Below, one piece after another: positions 44,510-55,914 of a stretch of 61,736 bases of DNA. This DNA comes from an uncultured Mycoplasmataceae bacterium (lineage in GTDB: Bacteria; Bacillota_I; Bacilli_A; Mycoplasmatales; Mycoplasmoidaceae): assembly GCA_947041945.1 (NCBI GenBank), contig CAMREV010000006.1, positions 1-61,736 on the forward strand, given 5' to 3'. Numbering within the stretch: position 1 is the first letter of the stretch; each line of letters begins with the position of its first letter. Position numbers and translations under genes: made by a program. Under the pieces are notes generated by a model, which was not told the origin of the DNA, did not search any database, and worked only from the letters and a program-made list of their open reading frames with translations.

Positions 44510-45565
44510 ATGTTTACTGAAAGTTCTAAAATTAATTATTTTTGAATTTTATTTTTTGTAAAAACAATATTAATGTTTTACATATTTCCAGAAGCAACAC
44601 CAATAATGTTGCTTTTTGTTTTAGGTTATATGTTCTTTTACAAAATAGATTTAAAAAACAAAGTATTGGCAATAACAATTGCTTTTTTAATATATTTTTC
44701 CTTATTGTTTAACAAACATATGAAAATATACTTTGGAGATCTAATTGATTCAATTTTTTCTTTTTCAATAAGAGACTGAACAATTGATTTTATAAGAAGC
44801 AATTATAGTGAAAAAAGTGAAACTATTATATTATTAATGGGATTTGGAATAAAGCAAAGTGAATATTCAGATATATATCATATATTCATAACACTATCAA
44901 TATCACATTTAATTGTTGTTAGTGGTTACCATTTATCTTTTCTTTCAAAATTTATAAAAAAAATAATTAAAAACTATTACTTAAGAATAGCAGTACTAAT
45001 ATTATTTTTAATAATAGTAAATTATAATTTGGACTTTAACTTTGGTATTTTAAGGTCATCAATCTTTTTATTGTTAATGTCAAACCCAAATAAAAAAAAT
45101 GATCCTATTCAGATGTTATCTCTTTCAGGGATAATAATTTTATTTTTTTGTCCATTAGCACTAGTGAGTTTTTCATTTTTAATGAGCTATATTGCTACAT
45201 ATTTTTTGGTAGTGGTTTCTTATAAAAAAGAAAATAAAATTATTCAATTTGCATCACCCATTTTTATTAATATTTTATTGCTACCAATTATTAGTCAATT
45301 TTCAAAACATATTTCCATAACTGGTATTTTATTTTCATTTTTCTACTCAAGTGTATTTTGCTATTTATTTTTATTTTCAACATTCTGTTTTTGATTCATC
45401 GGTTTTGATTTTATATTTATTGCATTATATGATGTCTTGTATTTTTTATTAAATACTTTTTTAAGTTTTAATTTTAAAATAGAAGTTATTGATTGGAATA
45501 TTATTATCTTAATTATTTTTTATATGCTCTTCTTTGTATTTGTTTCTAAAAAACTAAATGAATAA
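44510..45565 (+). CDS. ComEC/Rec2-like competence membrane protein, reduced form
   Basis: Polytopic protein of 351 residues with about ten hydrophobic segments. The key ComEC motif SISHLIVVSGYHLSFLSKF (near residue 125) and FGILRSSIFLLLMS match the competence domain. Both the N-terminal OB domain and the C-terminal beta-lactamase-like nuclease of full ComEC (700-800 residues) are absent. It precedes holA, as in many Firmicutes. It may form a DNA channel; whether it supports uptake is unknown. Confidence 0.8.
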
Positions 45566-45593
45566 TTCCTGAAATATTTTATATAATTCAAAT

Positions 45594-46475
45594 ATGAAAA
45601 TAATATACTCACCTGATAAAAATTTTATCTTTAAGAAAATTAATTTTAGCAATGACTCTGAAACTAAACATTTATTTTTTGAAGATAATTATGATGAAAT
45701 AGAAAAAATAATAAATACTAGTAATCTATTTTTTTCTAATAATAATTATGTAATATTTAATTGTAAATTCTTAGAAAAATTAGATGAAGAAAAAATAAAT
45801 TTTTTAAATAGCATTAATGGAGACAACATTATATTGACTAATGTTTCTAAAAAAATTGATTCAAAAAATCTTTCAAAAATTAAAAATGTGAATATTGATT
45901 TTATTCCTGAATTAAATATGTTCACTATGAAGAATTATATTAATCAAGCAATTAATCAAAGAAACATGAAGATTTCAAACTATGAATTACTTTATTCAAT
46001 TCTCCCTCCTGACTCAAGTATTATTGATAATGAGATAATAAAACTGTCATTATTAAATATGAATATTATTGATGATAAAGCCATTAAGAATGTTGTATAT
46101 GATTATTCAAAAGAAAATGTCTTTGATTTAATAATATTTTTGCTTAATAAAAACTATATTGATTTATTCAAGTGCTTAGATAATTTATTGTTCTCAGGTA
46201 ATAAAATAGAGACAATTATTCCTGTTATATCAGATCAACTTTTTAGCTTAAAAAACTACATAGAAATTTTTGAAAAAACTAATAGACTTGAAGCAATACA
46301 TGAAAAATTAAATATAGAACAATTTAAAATAAAGAAATTTTATAATATAATAATCTCGAACAGCTCTTTTAAAATAAATTCAATTTTATTGTCTTTATTA
46401 GAAATTGATCTAAATATAAAAAAGAAGAATTTCGATTCGTACATAGAATTAAAAAGATTCTTTTTAGAGGTTTAA
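45594..46475 (+). CDS. holA: DNA polymerase III delta subunit (HolA)
   Basis: Protein of 293 residues with weak sequence conservation but the typical size, pattern and gene position (comEC-holA). N-terminal AAA-like fold without a P-loop, as in delta; the C-terminal helices include IIPVISDQLFSLKNYIEIF and RLEAIHEKLNIEQFKIKKFYN, corresponding to the clamp-loader delta collar region. It opens the sliding clamp. Homology is inferred from context and the C-terminal pattern. Confidence 0.75.
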   Translation: MKIIYSPDKNFIFKKINFSNDSETKHLFFEDNYDEIEKIINTSNLFFSNNNYVIFNCKFLEKLDEEKINFLNSINGDNIILTNVSKKIDSKNLSKIKNVNIDFIPELNMFTMKNYINQAINQRNMKISNYELLYSILPPDSSIIDNEIIKLSLLNMNIIDDKAIKNVVYDYSKENVFDLIIFLLNKNYIDLFKCLDNLLFSGNKIETIIPVISDQLFSLKNYIEIFEKTNRLEAIHEKLNIEQFKIKKFYNIIISNSSFKINSILLSLLEIDLNIKKKNFDSYIELKRFFLEV

Positions 46476-47609
46476 ATGGCAGAAAAAAAACAAAATAAAA
46501 AAGATGTAAAAGTAAAAAAAAATACTAATGTTGAAACTAATTTATATAATGACATTTCAAAAGTAGTAGATTTAGTTCTTTCAAATAATCAACTTTCTGA
46601 AAATTTAAATGATAAAACATTTTTTAATTCTTTTTCAACTTTATTAAATAATTTTAGATTACTTGAAAATAAAATTAAACCAAAAGTTTCGCTAATTGAC
46701 AAATACACTGGAACATTAAACAAACTGAATAAGAAAGTAGAATTTTCTAAAAATAAATTAGATAATGAAATTGATATAAAAGATAACATTAACTTTATTA
46801 AGGTTTTTATAAAAAATCTAACACATAAAGATTTTGAATCTTTTACTGCTGAAGATATCCAAACTAATAATTCAAATGAAAGTAAAACTTCTCAAGAAAA
46901 TGTTCAAAATAATGAAAATGACAAATCGAATAGTGCATACAATTATGGTAACTATGAAGATTATAAAAACAACATTTTAAATCAAATGGTTCAAAAAAGA
47001 ATTGCTGATGACATGATGACAGGAAAATATTACTTTTATGATAGCAAACCAAAAGCTGTTCCAATATTGAGATATATTATTGGTGTTATGATTTTGATTG
47101 CTGCATCATTATTACTTGCAATTATTATCATTGGATCAATTACTAGATTAATGATACTTGATGCAGAAAATACTCCAAAAGAATTTTCTTTAGTTTTTTC
47201 TAGCCCATTTACATTAATGTTTATAATTTTATTTGTATGTTTACTAATATTTTCAGGTTATAAGCATCTTATACCTATTAAAAATGATAACTTTAAATAC
47301 AATCTTAGTAACCTTTCTTTAGGATTATCTGTTTTTGGTGGAATTTTATTACTATCAACAAACATTCAACCTTTAATTCAAATGGATGAATTGGTGAAGA
47401 AATTTGTTGCTGCAGGTACAACTGCTCATAACATTGAATTATTCAAAATATGACAATGAATATTCCTAACGCTATCAATACTACTTATTTCTTTTGGAAT
47501 TCCAATGATAATAAATTATGTTTTAAAACCTAAAAAAGACTTAAAATTAACTCAAGAGCTAACTGAAAAGTATAAAAGAGAAATCCATGAAAAAGGAATC
47601 ATTAAATAA
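46476..47609 (+). CDS. Membrane protein of unknown function with charged N-terminal domain
   Basis: Protein of 377 residues directly abutting holA. The first 190 residues are hydrophilic, Lys/Asn-rich, with an Asn/Ser-rich disordered stretch (about 130-155). Four hydrophobic segments follow at about 198-222, 244-262, 280-298 and 325-348, and the tail is basic. Two TGA(Trp) codons lie in IELFKIWQWIFL. Its 3' end overlaps the start of the next gene by 23 bases. Family not recognised; perhaps paired with the following transporter component. Confidence 0.65.
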
Positions 47610-48519
47610 TAAATTTCTGGATACAAATAATAAAAGTAAATTTAAAATATTTCTATTTCCTTTATATCCAATTAATTTTTTTAAATCAACCGTTTTAATT
47701 TGTTTATTATCCTCTTTGATAGCATTGAGAGTAATAATGCAATTTTTTACTATACCAATACCACAATTTGGTTTAACATTATCAATTGCACATACACCAA
47801 TAATTGTTATAGGTTGATTCTTTGGTCCAGTAATTGGTTTCTTTACTGGAATTCTAACTGATACAATTTGTTATTTTGCCAAACCAACTTCACCTTGATT
47901 CTTTCTTTATGCCATTCAAGAACCACTTTTATGTATGATATCAGGAATGATAGGTTCCTTATATGTTATTAATAAAAATAAAGAGAAAATAATGGGAGAA
48001 ATAATATTCTCAAAAGTGATGTTATATTCATTTACTTTATTTACATTAATTGTATTGATCATTTATGCTCAGCCAGACAATAAGTTTCAAGGTTCGAATG
48101 GTTTGAAAGAAAATGATTTCTTTAATGTATATAAATATGTAGCAATTGGAACTATTATTTTATTTATTATAATTTATGAGTTATTTTTTATTTATCTTTA
48201 TAAAAAGAAAAAAAAAGTCGATCGACTTTTTTTATACTTAACAAGTATTGGTTTTTTAAACGCAATTATTTTTTCTTTTCTTTTAGGAACAATATCTGCA
48301 GTTGAATATAGCAAAGTCTTTTTTCCAACTAATAACAACTTCATTAAATATGGTGCTATGTTCTATGTAATTCCAAGAGTAATAAAAGAATCAATTAAAA
48401 CTCCAATTCAAATAGTATTATTATTTTCAATTGTTATAGCTGTTACACCTTACTTTCAAAATATAATTAATAACATTTTATTGTCGTGAAACTCAGGAAT
48501 AGAAAAAAAAACTAAATAG
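47587..48519 (+). CDS. ECF transporter S component, probably folate type
   Basis: Membrane protein of 310 residues with about seven hydrophobic segments. The start [30 protein letters not shown], followed by [20 protein letters not shown], resembles FolT-type S components of mollicutes (a basic turn after TM1, G-x-x-x-G in TM3). It would bind a vitamin and use a shared EcfAAT module encoded elsewhere. Substrate is inferred. Its end overlaps the convergent rpmB by eight bases. Confidence 0.75.
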
Positions 48520-48727
48520 TTTTGTTGTGTTGCACAACTCTATTTTGTTTTTTTAATGTTTTTAAGGTTCTTGCTGAAACTTTAACTGTAATAGGTTTAT
48601 TGTTATTATCCATAATTTTAACATTCTGTAAATTAAGATTTCATCTTCTTTTAGAACTGTTCATTGCATGAGATCTTTTGTTCCCACTTAAAGGACCTTT
48701 TCCAGTTAATTGATCTTTTCTTGACAT
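48512..48727 (-). CDS. rpmB: 50S ribosomal protein L28
   Basis: Protein of 71 residues: [20 protein letters not shown], then [26 protein letters not shown]. This is the L28 pattern GKxPxxGNxxSHAxNxTKRRWxPNLQ. One TGA(Trp). It is divergent from the Asp23-like/FakA pair, the same arrangement as rpmB, yloU and yloV in Firmicutes. Confidence 0.93.
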
Positions 48728-48874
48728 TGTACTCTCCAATTATTTTTAAAACAACCATAATAAATATAGCATATTTAAGATAAATAATATATAATTTTAT
48801 TAAATTTGTTTTTTTAATATTATATTTTTTATTTTAATATAATCTTTAAAAGAAATCAATTTATAAGGATATCT

Positions 48875-49120
48875 ATGTTTTCAAATAAATTAATATTAGA
48901 AATAATAAAAAGCGATTTGAGTATAATGCCCGGTATTGTTAAAATCCCTGAAAACAAAGATATTATAATTGATGGCAAAGAAATTAACATTAGAGTTCAA
49001 TTGATGAGTAATATTAACATTGGTGAAACATCGAAATTGATATTAAATCAACTTAGATTTAAGTTAGTAGATAAAATAAAAAACAAGGATTTTAATTTAA
49101 ATATAATTGTATATATTTAA
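48875..49120 (+). CDS. Asp23/Gls24-like protein (YloU type)
   Basis: Protein of 81 residues, shorter than usual (about 120). Strands IKSDLSIMPGIVKI, DIIIDGKEINIRVQLMSNINIGE and LNIIVYI fit the Asp23 fold. Position between rpmB and the fatty acid kinase gene matches yloU. TAATATAAT near 48834-48842 and AAGGA before the ATG give start signals. Confidence 0.7.
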   Translation: MFSNKLILEIIKSDLSIMPGIVKIPENKDIIIDGKEINIRVQLMSNINIGETSKLILNQLRFKLVDKIKNKDFNLNIIVYI

Positions 49121-49135
49121 GTTTTGGAGAAAAAA

Positions 49136-50839
49136 ATGAAAGTAATAAATAATGCACTCTTAATAAAAATGATTCAATATGGTTCGAAAAAAATCTCTGA
49201 TAATTTCGAATACATTAATGAATTAAACGTATTCCCAGTGCCAGATGGTGATACTGGAACCAATATGAAAATTTCTATAACAGGTGCTTTTGAGGCTGTT
49301 AAATCTTTTAGTTCTAATGACATTTATGATTTCAGTAGACTATTTTCAAGACAATTACTTTTAAATGCTAGAGGAAACTCTGGTGTAATTTTTTCTCAAA
49401 TTTTTAGAGGTTTTTTTGAATCCTTGAAAGAAGGACAAACAGAAATTAAAATAGCTGATATTCCTAATCATTTAAAAGATGCAAAAAACAAATCATATTC
49501 ATCTGTATCAAATCCAGTTGAAGGTACAATCCTAACCGTAATAAGAGTTTTATCTGAAAAAATTGATAAGGTATCAGAAAGCTTTAAATCAATGAATGAT
49601 GTTTTTTCATATATTGTTGAAGAAACAAAATTAATTGTTGAAGATACTCCTAATTTGTTACCTGCATTAAAAGAGGCTGGGGTTTGTGACTCAGGAGCTT
49701 ATGGTTTACTTTGTTTCTTTGAAGGAATGTTAGAAGCTATTGATGGAAAACCATTAGAAGATAGTTTTAGTTCTAAAAATGATAAAAGTAAAACATTATT
49801 ACTTAAAACAAAAAAAGTATCTTATATTAACACAGTAGAAAGACAAGAAATATCAGAAGAAGGTTTTGGATATTGTTGTGAATTTATTTGTAAATTAGAC
49901 TATAAATTATTCCCTGAACAAGGAAAAAAACTAAATTTTAATAAAGAAAAATTTGAATCTGATTTATTAAAAATTGGAGATTCTGTTGTATTAGTTATTG
50001 ATGAAGATTTAGTTAAAGTTCATATGCATACTCACTTTCCATATAAAATGTTACAAATTGGACAAAAATATGGTGAATTTTTAAGAATTAAAATTGAGAA
50101 CATGACAGAACAATTTTTAGAAAAATACTCTTCTAAATCTCAAGAAGAAGTATTTAAAAATTTTAAATTAACAAATACTACTCAAGTTATTTGTACAGTT
50201 CCTTCTTCAAAAATAGGAAAATTCTTTACTTCTGAATTTGGAATAGCTTCATATATAAACACTAGTAAAAATGGGAATCCTTCAATTGCTGATTTTATAA
50301 ATAAAATAAATGAAGTAAGAGCTAAGAACATAATAATAATTGTTGATGACTCTAACATTATTTTAAGTGCTGAACAAGCTATTAAATTGAATGATTCAAA
50401 ATTTAATATCAGTTTAATAAAATCTAGAAATATTGCTGAATCATATGTATCATTAATGTCATTTGATTCTTCAAAGGATTTTAAAACAAATTCTAGAGTT
50501 TTAGAAAGAGCCTTAAAAGCATCAAATAGTGCAATGGTTTCTATATCTACGAAAACAATTAAAACTAAAAATGGATTAATTGTAAACAAAAATGATTACA
50601 TTGGAATTATTGATAAAGAAATTAAATCTGCATCTGATGATTTACTTCTTGCTACAAGAGATATTATCAAACTTCTTGTTGCTAAAAAGAATGTACCTTG
50701 TATTTACTTAATATATGGTATTGAAACTAATGATAACGAAGTTTCAAAAATTCAAAAATATATAAATGAACAACTTGGTGCCAAATGTAAACTAATTGAT
50801 GGTGGCCAAAAAATTTATAGATTTTATATAGGTTTTTAA
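49136..50839 (+). CDS. fakA: Fatty acid kinase FakA-like DAK-domain protein (YloV)
   Basis: Protein of 567 residues. The N-terminal DhaL/DAK2 domain has the nucleotide and Mg site NVFPVPDGDTGTNMKISI (near residue 30), LLNARGNSGVIFSQIFRGF and KEAGVCDSGAYGLL. The C-terminal DegV-like domain follows with VKVHMHTHFP near 295. FakA phosphorylates fatty acids bound by DegV/FakB proteins; one is encoded at 30307-31197. ATG 49136 with GGAGA upstream is preferred to the in-frame TTG at 49124. Confidence 0.9.
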   Translation: MKVINNALLIKMIQYGSKKISDNFEYINELNVFPVPDGDTGTNMKISITGAFEAVKSFSSNDIYDFSRLFSRQLLLNARGNSGVIFSQIFRGFFESLKEGQTEIKIADIPNHLKDAKNKSYSSVSNPVEGTILTVIRVLSEKIDKVSESFKSMNDVFSYIVEETKLIVEDTPNLLPALKEAGVCDSGAYGLLCFFEGMLEAIDGKPLEDSFSSKNDKSKTLLLKTKKVSYINTVERQEISEEGFGYCCEFICKLDYKLFPEQGKKLNFNKEKFESDLLKIGDSVVLVIDEDLVKVHMHTHFPYKMLQIGQKYGEFLRIKIENMTEQFLEKYSSKSQEEVFKNFKLTNTTQVICTVPSSKIGKFFTSEFGIASYINTSKNGNPSIADFINKINEVRAKNIIIIVDDSNIILSAEQAIKLNDSKFNISLIKSRNIAESYVSLMSFDSSKDFKTNSRVLERALKASNSAMVSISTKTIKTKNGLIVNKNDYIGIIDKEIKSASDDLLLATRDIIKLLVAKKNVPCIYLIYGIETNDNEVSKIQKYINEQLGAKCKLIDGGQKIYRFYIGF

Positions 50840-50854
50840 AATAGAGGAAAAGCA

Positions 50855-51841
50855 ATGAAAAAAAGAAATTTCGCAATACTAACATCTGGTGGAGACTGCT
50901 CATCAATGAATATGGTTCTTTCAACTTTTGTTAAAAGATGTTTACAAGAAAATATTCAACCATACTTTGTATATGATGGATATAAAGGTTTATATGATGG
51001 TGATATAAAAAAAGCAACATCAAAAGATGTAATGCATATTTGAAATCTACCAGGAACAAAAATAAAATCTGCAAGATTTCCAGAATTCAAAGAAGAATCA
51101 ATAAGAAAAAAAGCAATTCAAAATTTAAAAAAATTTGATATTGACTACTTATTTGTTTGTGGAGGTAATGGAAGTTACATTGGTGCTGAAAGATTATCAA
51201 AAATGGGAGTAAAGGTTATTGCGCTTCCTGGAACAATTGATAATGATATTGCTTCTTCAGATTTTACAATTGGATTTGATAGTGCATTAAATAGTATCAA
51301 AGATGATATTTATAAAATTAGAACAACAATGGAGTCTCATAGATTTATTGCATTTGTAGAAATAATGGGTAGAAATTGCTTAGACTTAACTTTAGATGCA
51401 GGATTATGTACGGAAGCTGATTACATAATTACAAATGCAAATATTCTTAAAAAAGAAGAGATCTTAAAATTAATAAAAAATATTAGAAAAACAAATAAAG
51501 AATCAATAGTTATATTAGTTTCTGAATTACTATATGGTATTGATGGCAATCCAACATTAAATGAGATTTCAGAATTTGTAAATAAAAACATCAAAGAAAA
51601 AATAAGAATCAATGTTTTAGGTTATACTCAAAGGGCATCGATCCCAACAGCATTTGATTTAAAATTATCTTCAGAATTAACAAATTATGCAATTGATTTA
51701 GCATTAAAAAATGTTCATGGCATATCAGTTGGAAATCAAGGCTTTAAATACAAAAGCACTCCAATTGAAAAAGCTAATAAGATGGTTAACAAAAACAAAA
51801 AAAATGAAGTAATTGCATTTAATAAAAAGAATAAAATATAA
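50855..51841 (+). CDS. pfkA: 6-phosphofructokinase
   Basis: Protein of 328 residues, glycolytic. Motifs: FAILTSGGDCSSMNM at residues 6-20, VCGGNGSYIGAERL, the catalytic LPGTIDNDI (near 122), VEIMGRNCLDL, and LGYTQRAS near 264. The nucleotide loop normally reads GGDxPGMN; here the Pro-Gly is Ser-Ser, an unusual change close to ATP. It is followed by pyk after nine bases, a pfkA-pyk pair common in mollicutes. Confidence 0.92.
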
Positions 51842-51850
51842 GGAAAAAAA

Positions 51851-53335
51851 ATGAAACATATAAAAAGAACAAAAATAATCGCAACAATAGGACCAGCAGT
51901 AACAGGTAAATTATTTACTTGAGATGCTTTTAACAATCCTGAAAATGCTGAAAAAATAAAAATAGCAAAAAGAACAATTAAAGAATTAATTGAAGCTGGA
52001 GTAAATGTTTTTAGATTTAACTTTTCTCATGGGACACATGAAGAACAATCTATAAGAATAAAATTAGTAAATGAAGTAGCTAATGAAATGAATACAAACA
52101 TTTCATTACTATTAGATACAAAAGGACCAGAAATCAGAGTTGCTAAGATGCTTGATGGTGGAGTTGATATTTCATCTGGATCTATTGTTAAAATTTACAC
52201 TAATAATAGAGATCTTGTAGGAAACGAAAATGAATTTGCAGTTTTTGCTTCTTCAGATAACTACTTTATGGAAAAAGATGTTCAAGTTAATGATCCAATT
52301 TATATTGATGATGGAAAATTAGAAGTTACTGCAAAAGAAGTTAACAATGCAGAAAACTACATTATTGCTGTAGCTAAAAATAGTCATAAACTACAAGGTA
52401 ATAAAAGAATTAATTTACCAAATGCAGAATACTCAATGGATTTTGTAACTAACAAAGAAGTTGAAGATGTAAAGTTTGCAATTGTTAATAACTTTGATTA
52501 TATTGCTGCTTCATTTGTTAACACTGGAGACAATGTTAGAGAGATAAGAGATTTAATTAAAAAATTTGGTGGCGAATCAATCCAAATCGTTTCTAAAATT
52601 GAAACAATGCAATCTATTAGAAATCTTGATGAGATTATTGAATTATCAGATTCAATTATGATAGCAAGGGGAGATCTTGGTCTTGAAATACCTTACTACG
52701 AAGTTCCTTATTGAGAAAAATATATGATTAAATCATGTAGATTCCAAGGTAAGCCAGTAATTGTTGCAACTCAAATGTTAGATTCATTAGAAACTAAAAT
52801 TCAACCAACAAGAGCAGAAGTTACTGATGTATTCTTTGCTGTTGAAAGAGGAGCTGATTGTACAATGTTATCTGGAGAGACTGCGAATGGTTTATATCCA
52901 GTTAATGCTGTTAATGTTATGTCAACAATTAACAAGAAAGCAGAAGAACTATTTGATTACAAAAGATCATACAATGTATATTTCCCAAATACTGAATTCT
53001 CAAAAAAAGAATATGGAAATTCAATAATTGATATTGCTAGAAAATTATCTCCTGAAAGAGACATTGAAAATATCAATTTTGATTATGATGCAGTAATTTA
53101 TTTTGGAAATAACAAAGAAAAAATTAATGCATTATCTAACATTAGATTATCAGGTAGTGTAATAGTTATAACTGATGATGAAAAATTAAAAAGATACTTC
53201 GGAATATATTATGGTGTAATTGTTAAATATGTTTCAAGCCTTGGTAATGTTTTAAATAACAAAGATGATATGATTGAACAAATCAAAAAAGAATTTAACT
53301 TTCACAAAAAAATACTTACTATTGTTGAAAAATAA
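51851..53335 (+). CDS. pyk: Pyruvate kinase
   Basis: Protein of 494 residues. [11 protein letters not shown] at the start, [26 protein letters not shown], the catalytic KIETMQ and [12 protein letters not shown], and [25 protein letters not shown] are all standard. A short insert ([13 protein letters not shown]) lies near residue 24. It yields ATP and pyruvate. A strong terminator follows. Confidence 0.96.
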
Positions 53336-53340
53336 TATTT

Positions 53341-53371
53341 AAAAAAATCAGAAAACTTTTCTGATTTTTTT
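53341..53371 (+). terminator. Rho-independent terminator after pyk
   Basis: The 15-base arms 53341-53355 and 53357-53371 are perfectly complementary around a single C; the practical loop is AACTT. A T run follows. It ends the fakA-pfkA-pyk run. Confidence 0.85.
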
Positions 53372-53452
53372 TAACCCTTTAACCAAATTTTGTAACAATA
53401 TAATAAAGTAATTAATAAAATAAAATCTCTATTAGTGAATCCATTAATATTA

Positions 53453-53656
53453 TTATTCTTTATCTTCTTTTTCAATAATAGATATTGCTTCTGTAGGACA
53501 AACTTCCACAACTATGTTATCTTCTTCACCTAATAATTCTTCTATTACCTCAGCTTTGAAATCTTCATCATATTTTATTGCTTGATTAGGAGAAGTTGTA
53601 ATGCATGCTCCACATGAGATGCATTTGTCTTTATCAATTACGATTCTTTTTTTCAT
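53453..53656 (-). CDS. Single-cluster 4Fe-4S ferredoxin
   Basis: Protein of 67 residues: CISCGACIT (Cys 12, 15, 18) and EVCPTEAI (Cys 53) supply four ligands of one 4Fe-4S cluster, the pattern of Bacillus-type monocluster ferredoxin. It is acidic. It is an electron carrier; no partner oxidoreductase or cluster assembly gene is in the window. Transcribed alone on the minus strand, divergent from thiI. Confidence 0.9.
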   Translation of the reverse strand: MKKRIVIDKDKCISCGACITTSPNQAIKYDEDFKAEVIEELLGEEDNIVVEVCPTEAISIIEKEDKE

Positions 53657-53785
53657 AATTCCTCAACTATTAAAATATATTTATAATTATGATATTATAC
53701 TTTTTAAAATTGAAATAAAAAAGATTTTTTATTTTTTTTAATAAACATATATAATAATATAATATGCTTTAGGAATAAATGAAAT

Positions 53786-54940
53786 ATGAATAATAAACTC
53801 CTTATTAAATATGGTGACTTATATCTAAAAGGAAAGAATAAAAAACATTTCATAAATTCTCTAAATAAAAATATTAAAAATGCATTGAGTGATTTTCAAA
53901 TAAAATTAAACACAGGATTTGATAAGTGTGTTATTAAATTTGAAAATAAAAATGATAAAGACAAGATGATTAATATTTTAAAGTATATTCCTGGAATAAG
54001 TTTCATAATTCCATGCAAAATAATTGAAAGAGATTTTGAAATTTTGAAAAAAGATATTTTAAATGATCTGAATGATAAAGGAACATTTAAAATAGAGACA
54101 AATAGAAAAGACAAAAACTATGATCTTGATTCATATTCATTAAACAAAGAACTTGGAAAATGAATTATTGAAAATAAAAAAGATTATATAGTAGATGTTC
54201 ATAATCCAGATTTTATAATTAATGTTGAAATAAATAAAAATGATTTTATTTATTATACTAACAAAGTAAAAGGAATTTCTGGATTACCTATTGGTTTAAA
54301 TGGCAGGGCTTTAGTTCTACTTTCTGGTGGTATTGATTCACCAGTTGCAGGTTACCTTTTACAAAGAAAAGGTATTTCAGTAGACTACATAACATTTATA
54401 ACACCGCCTCATACTAGTGAAGAAAGTTTGAACAAAGTTAAAAGCCTTGTTAAAAAAATAACTCTAGATGGAAAGATAAATAATTCTTCTTTATATATAA
54501 TTAACTTCACAAAAATAATGAATGAGATTAGTCACATAAAACTTGAAAGTTATAAAATCATTTTAATGAGAAGAGCTTTTTTCAGAATTGCTTCAAAATT
54601 ATCTAAAATTATTCATTCTGATTTTCTTGCGACAGGTGATTCACTTGGGCAAGTTGCTTCTCAAACAATTGAAAGTATGAACTGTACTTCAAGTTCAATA
54701 AGTGAACCAATTGTTTTTAGACCATTAATCACTTTTTCAAAGGATGAAATAATAAGTATTGCAAAATTTATTGGAACATATGAAATATCAATTCTTCCTT
54801 ATGAAGATTCATGCAGTATGTTTGTTCCAAAAAACCCAATAACAAAACCAAAAATTGAAAAGGTAATTGAATTAGAAAAGGAATTAGATTACTTAGATGC
54901 ACTAATTGAAGTTGCTATAAAAGAAGTTATAAGGATATAA
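53786..54940 (+). CDS. thiI: tRNA 4-thiouridine synthase ThiI
   Basis: Protein of 384 residues making s4U8 in tRNA. N-terminal ferredoxin-like/THUMP domain (LLIKYGDLYLKGKNKKHF), then the PP-loop VLLSGGIDSPVAGYLLQRKG near 174, and SDFLATGDSLGQVASQT near 285. The rhodanese domain of E. coli ThiI is absent, as in Firmicutes, where a NifS-like partner gives sulfur. AGGA and a TATAAT near 53755 precede the ATG. Confidence 0.95.
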
Positions 54941-54941
54941 T

Positions 54942-55910
54942 ATGAATTTTGAATTAACAGATGTACAGAAAATAATACTAAAGAAAATAAAATCTTATAA
55001 TAAGATTTCATTATTTTTCCATGAAAGACCAGACTTTGATGCTCTAGGATCTTGTTATGCTTTAAAACAATTTATTGATGACAACTTTTCTGGTAAAGAT
55101 GTAAAAGTTATAGGATTAGATACACTTGATCCTGAATATTTAGGAATAATATTTTCACCAGAATTTGAACCTATTTCTGAATCATTCCTAGATGAATCTC
55201 TTGGAATAATTTCTGATACTTCAAATTCAGCTAGAGTTTACTCAGGAAAGCATGTGAAATGTAAAGAATTGATTAGAGTTGATCATCACCCAGAAGTGGA
55301 AAATTTTGCTTCAACTGAATGGATAGATCCAACATACCCAGCAGCTTGTCAAATGTGAGCTGAATTATTTTTAGCTTCAAAACTAATATTCTCTGCTACA
55401 ACTGCTTCATATTTATATGCAGGAATAATTACAGACACTGGTAGATTTTTACATTACAACACACTACCTTCTACTTACCATGTTACTTCTAAATTAGTTT
55501 CAACTGGTTTCAGTAGGGCGAATATACATAACTCAATTTATACAAGAGATAAAAAAGAAATTATGTTTACTTCTTATGTAATAAAGAAAGCAAAAATTGA
55601 AGATATGGTTGCATATGCCTTAATACCAAGAGGTGCTCATAAGAAATTTGGAATTCATGTTCAATTTTCAATGGTACATATTTTAAATGATATTAAAGGA
55701 GTTCAAATATGATCTGCTTTATACTATGATGAAAATGCTCAAGGATGAAAAGGTTCAATTAGAAGTAATGACATTCCTATAAATAATGTTGCAGAAATGT
55801 TTAATGGTGGTGGTCATAAATTTGCTGCTGGTTTTTCTCTAGACTCAGATAAAGATTATCCTAAAGTTATTGAAGTATTAAAAAAATATGTAAAAGAAAT
55901 TAGGCAATAA
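54942..55910 (+). CDS. DHH-family phosphoesterase (NrnA/MgpA-like)
   Basis: Protein of 322 residues. DHH motifs: FHERPDFDALGSCYAL (motif I), ISDTSNSARV, RVDHHPE (motif III), IITDTGRF; DHHA1 domain ends in MFNGGGHKFAAGFSL. Such proteins degrade nano-RNA and pAp; in mollicutes they are often called MgpA-like. It begins one base after thiI. Confidence 0.92.
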
Positions 55911-55914
55911 TACA

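Noticed and set aside
49124-49138. TTG at 49124 as start of fakA
   Set aside because: The TTG overlaps the GGAGA ribosome binding site that serves ATG 49136.
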